Shown here in pieces: positions 13,089-14,635 of a DNA stretch of 14,635 nucleotides. The translations under genes and the position numbers were made by a program. The stretch covers positions 1 through 14,635 of the forward strand of contig JAUIKX010000047.1 of assembly GCA_030430515.1 (NCBI GenBank). Direction: 5' to 3'. Below the pieces are notes generated by a model. That model was not told where the DNA came from, searched no databases, and was given only the letters and a program-made list of their open reading frames with translations. The DNA is from Gammaproteobacteria bacterium (GTDB lineage: Bacteria; Pseudomonadota; Gammaproteobacteria; Pseudomonadales; Azotimanducaceae). The first letter of the stretch is position 1. Each line of letters starts with the position of its first letter.

Positions 13089-14423
13089 TCAGAGAATGTA
13101 TCGCGACAGGTCCTGGTCCGTCGCCAGGGTCTCGAGCTGACTGTCGACGTATGCGGCATCGACGCAGACCTTCGTATTGGACCCCGTATCGAAGGACACC
13201 TCTTCAAGGAGCCGTTCCATCAGGGTGTGCAGCCGCCGTGCGCCGATGTTTTCGGTGTTTTCGTTGACCTGCCAGGCAAGCTCCGCAACCCGCTCGAGCC
13301 CGTCGTTGGTAAATTCGATCTCTACACCTTCGGTGCCGAGCAGCGCCTGATACTGCTCCGTGAGCGACGCGTCCGGCTCCACGAGTATGCGTTTGAAATC
13401 CGCTGGTGTGAGCGCTTTCAGCTCCACCCGGATCGGCAGCCGGCCCTGCAGCTCAGGAATCAGATCCGAAGGCTTGGTCAGGTGAAATGCACCGGAGGCG
13501 ATGAACAGCATGTGGTCGGTGCGTACGAGCCCATGTTTGGTGGATACGGTGCAGCCTTCGATCAGAGGCAGAAGATCGCGCTGCACCCCTTCGCGGGACA
13601 CGTCGGCGCCCACTCCCTCCGAACGCTTCGCCACTTTGTCGATTTCATCTATAAAGACGATGCCGGTCTGTTCTGCGGCGCTGACGGCCCGGGTGCGGAT
13701 CTCCTCTTCGTTGATCAGCTTGTCAGCTTCCTCTTCCTTCAGCTTGCGCAGGGCATCGCTGATCTTCAGCTTCGACTTCTGCTTACGATCGCCCGAGAGG
13801 TTGGAAAACATGCCGGAAAGCTGCTGGGTCATTTCCTCCATGCCCGGCGGTGCCATGATTTCCACGCCGATTTTCGGCGCCGCCAGTTCCAGCTCGATCT
13901 CCTTGTCATCGAGCTCCCCTTCGCGCAGCCGTTTGCGCAGCAGCTGGCGGGCCTCCGATTCTTTTGGCGGTTCGGCGGTCTCCGTGCCGAAACCCACCGG
14001 ACGGGGAGTGGGCACCAGGGCATCGAGAATGCGCTCTTCCGCGGCATCGGCGGCGCGATGCGAAACCTTTTCCATCTCCTCCTCACGCAGCAGATTGATG
14101 GCCGTGTCCACCAGGTCTCTGACAATGGACTCCACGTCGCGACCCACATAGCCCACTTCGGTGAACTTGGTGGCTTCCACCTTGATGAACGGTGCGCCGG
14201 CGAGGCGTGCCAGACGCCTGGCGATCTCGGTTTTGCCGACGCCCGTGGGGCCGATCATGAGGATGTTTTTAGGGGTAATCTCTTCCGCCAGCGCCTCATC
14301 CAGCTGCATGCGGCGCCAGCGGTTGCGCAGAGCGATGGCGACGGCCCGCTTGGCGTCATGCTGGCCGATGATGTGGTGGTCGAGTTCGCCGACGATTTCG
14401 CGGGGTGTCATGGGTGTTTTCAC
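13089..14423 (-). CDS. hslU: ATP-dependent protease ATPase subunit HslU
   Basis: 444 residues (E. coli 443), AAA+ unfoldase of the HslUV (ClpYQ) protease. Walker A GPTGVGKT (58-65), the GYVG pore loop (91-94), the I domain (about 110-245, with the acidic/basic stretch KRLREGELDDKEIELEL), Walker B VFIDEID (256-262), and sensor-2/arginine-finger segments NIGARRLHT. The C-terminal tail DLSRYIL is the conserved element that inserts into HslV. The start is GTG at 14423, in a GTGA overlap with the hslV stop; ATG at 14411 is a possible alternative four codons on. No strong ribosome site precedes either, consistent with coupling to hslV. Confidence 0.98.
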   Translation of the reverse strand: MKTPMTPREIVGELDHHIIGQHDAKRAVAIALRNRWRRMQLDEALAEEITPKNILMIGPTGVGKTEIARRLARLAGAPFIKVEATKFTEVGYVGRDVESIVRDLVDTAINLLREEEMEKVSHRAADAAEERILDALVPTPRPVGFGTETAEPPKESEARQLLRKRLREGELDDKEIELELAAPKIGVEIMAPPGMEEMTQQLSGMFSNLSGDRKQKSKLKISDALRKLKEEEADKLINEEEIRTRAVSAAEQTGIVFIDEIDKVAKRSEGVGADVSREGVQRDLLPLIEGCTVSTKHGLVRTDHMLFIASGAFHLTKPSDLIPELQGRLPIRVELKALTPADFKRILVEPDASLTEQYQALLGTEGVEIEFTNDGLERVAELAWQVNENTENIGARRLHTLMERLLEEVSFDTGSNTKVCVDAAYVDSQLETLATDQDLSRYIL

Positions 14424-14635
14424 TGTGCTGCGAGCTCTTCGATGGTGTGTTCCTGATTGGTGTAGATGCAGATGTCGCCGGCGATGGCCAGGGCCTTCTC
14501 CACGATCTGCCGTGGCGGCAGATCGGTGTTCTCTGCCAGTGCGCGACCTGCGGCCTGAGCGAACGGCCCGCCCGAACCGATGGCCAGCACGCCGTATTCC
14601 GGTTCGATGACATCGCCGTTGCCGCTGATCATCAG
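14420..14635 (-). CDS. hslV: ATP-dependent protease proteolytic subunit HslV, C-terminal fragment
   Basis: The last 71 residues are visible; the N-terminal part, including the catalytic N-terminal threonine, lies beyond the right edge. ISGNGDVIEPEYGVLAIGSG followed by ALAENTDLPPRQIVEKAL and AGDICIYTNQEHTIEEL is the well-conserved C-terminal part of HslV, the proteasome-beta-like peptidase that forms a double hexamer capped by HslU. Its stop overlaps the hslU GTG by 4 bases. This is a window-edge cut, not a broken gene. Confidence 0.97.
   Translation of the reverse strand: MMISGNGDVIEPEYGVLAIGSGGPFAQAAGRALAENTDLPPRQIVEKALAIAGDICIYTNQEHTIEELAAQ

Noticed and set aside
13227..14456. 409-codon open frame on the plus strand
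   Set aside because: Antisense to hslU over its whole length; low-complexity composition and no family resemblance.
14420..14635. Apparent truncation of HslV
   Set aside because: The reading frame runs uninterrupted to the window edge, so the missing N-terminus is a window cut.

Overview
The window is a GC-rich stretch of ordinary chromosome, most likely from a gammaproteobacterium outside the enterics. The evidence is gene content and order: glnA, a DUF4124 gene and ntrB in a row, and an hslV-hslU-DUF971-ubiE-ubiJ-ubiB-hisE-tatABC run. That run resembles the order known from Pseudomonas and related genera. The ubi genes indicate a ubiquinone-producing, respiring cell. I cannot name the genus. 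I see no tRNA, rRNA, CRISPR array, insertion sequence, prophage or integrase. No gene-free stretch exceeds about 160 bases.

Left block (1-2331, minus strand): a nitrogen-assimilation locus. glnA is followed by a strong intrinsic terminator, a secreted DUF4124 protein, and the first 27 codons of ntrB (glnL) running off the left edge. Two near-identical 17-base palindromes of the NtrC-site type (GCACY-N5-RGTGC) lie upstream of glnA and upstream of ntrB. The ntrB one is paired with a sigma-54-like -24/-12 element, which suggests NtrC autoregulation.

Centre-left (2476-3766, minus strand): a two-gene unit of a PP-loop thiolase-like ATPase and an 8-base-overlapping TusA-type sulfur carrier, which looks like a dedicated sulfur-transfer module. 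Divergent from it, 56 bases away, is a plus-strand unit (3823-7267) of typA/bipA, dtd and an atypical Nramp-family transporter. All three start with GTG, and the last two are joined to the gene before by GTGA overlaps.

Right block (7260-14635, minus strand): a tightly packed run reading hslV (cut by the right edge), hslU, DUF971, ubiE, ubiJ, ubiB, hisE, tatA, tatB, tatC, xthA. It covers protein quality control, ubiquinone synthesis, one histidine step, Tat export and DNA repair. Gaps are 0-25 bases and many genes overlap, so it is probably one long transcription unit. Its last gene ends in an 8-base tail-to-tail overlap with the Nramp gene.

Most of this is conserved housekeeping DNA and I do not see a wholly new system. 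The points most worth a second look are: an exonuclease III with Asn at the catalytic His position; an Nramp homologue lacking the DPGN and MPH metal ligands; the PP-loop/TusA pair; the sigma-54/NtrC layout at ntrB with an almost absent leader; and the lack of hisI between ubiB and hisE.
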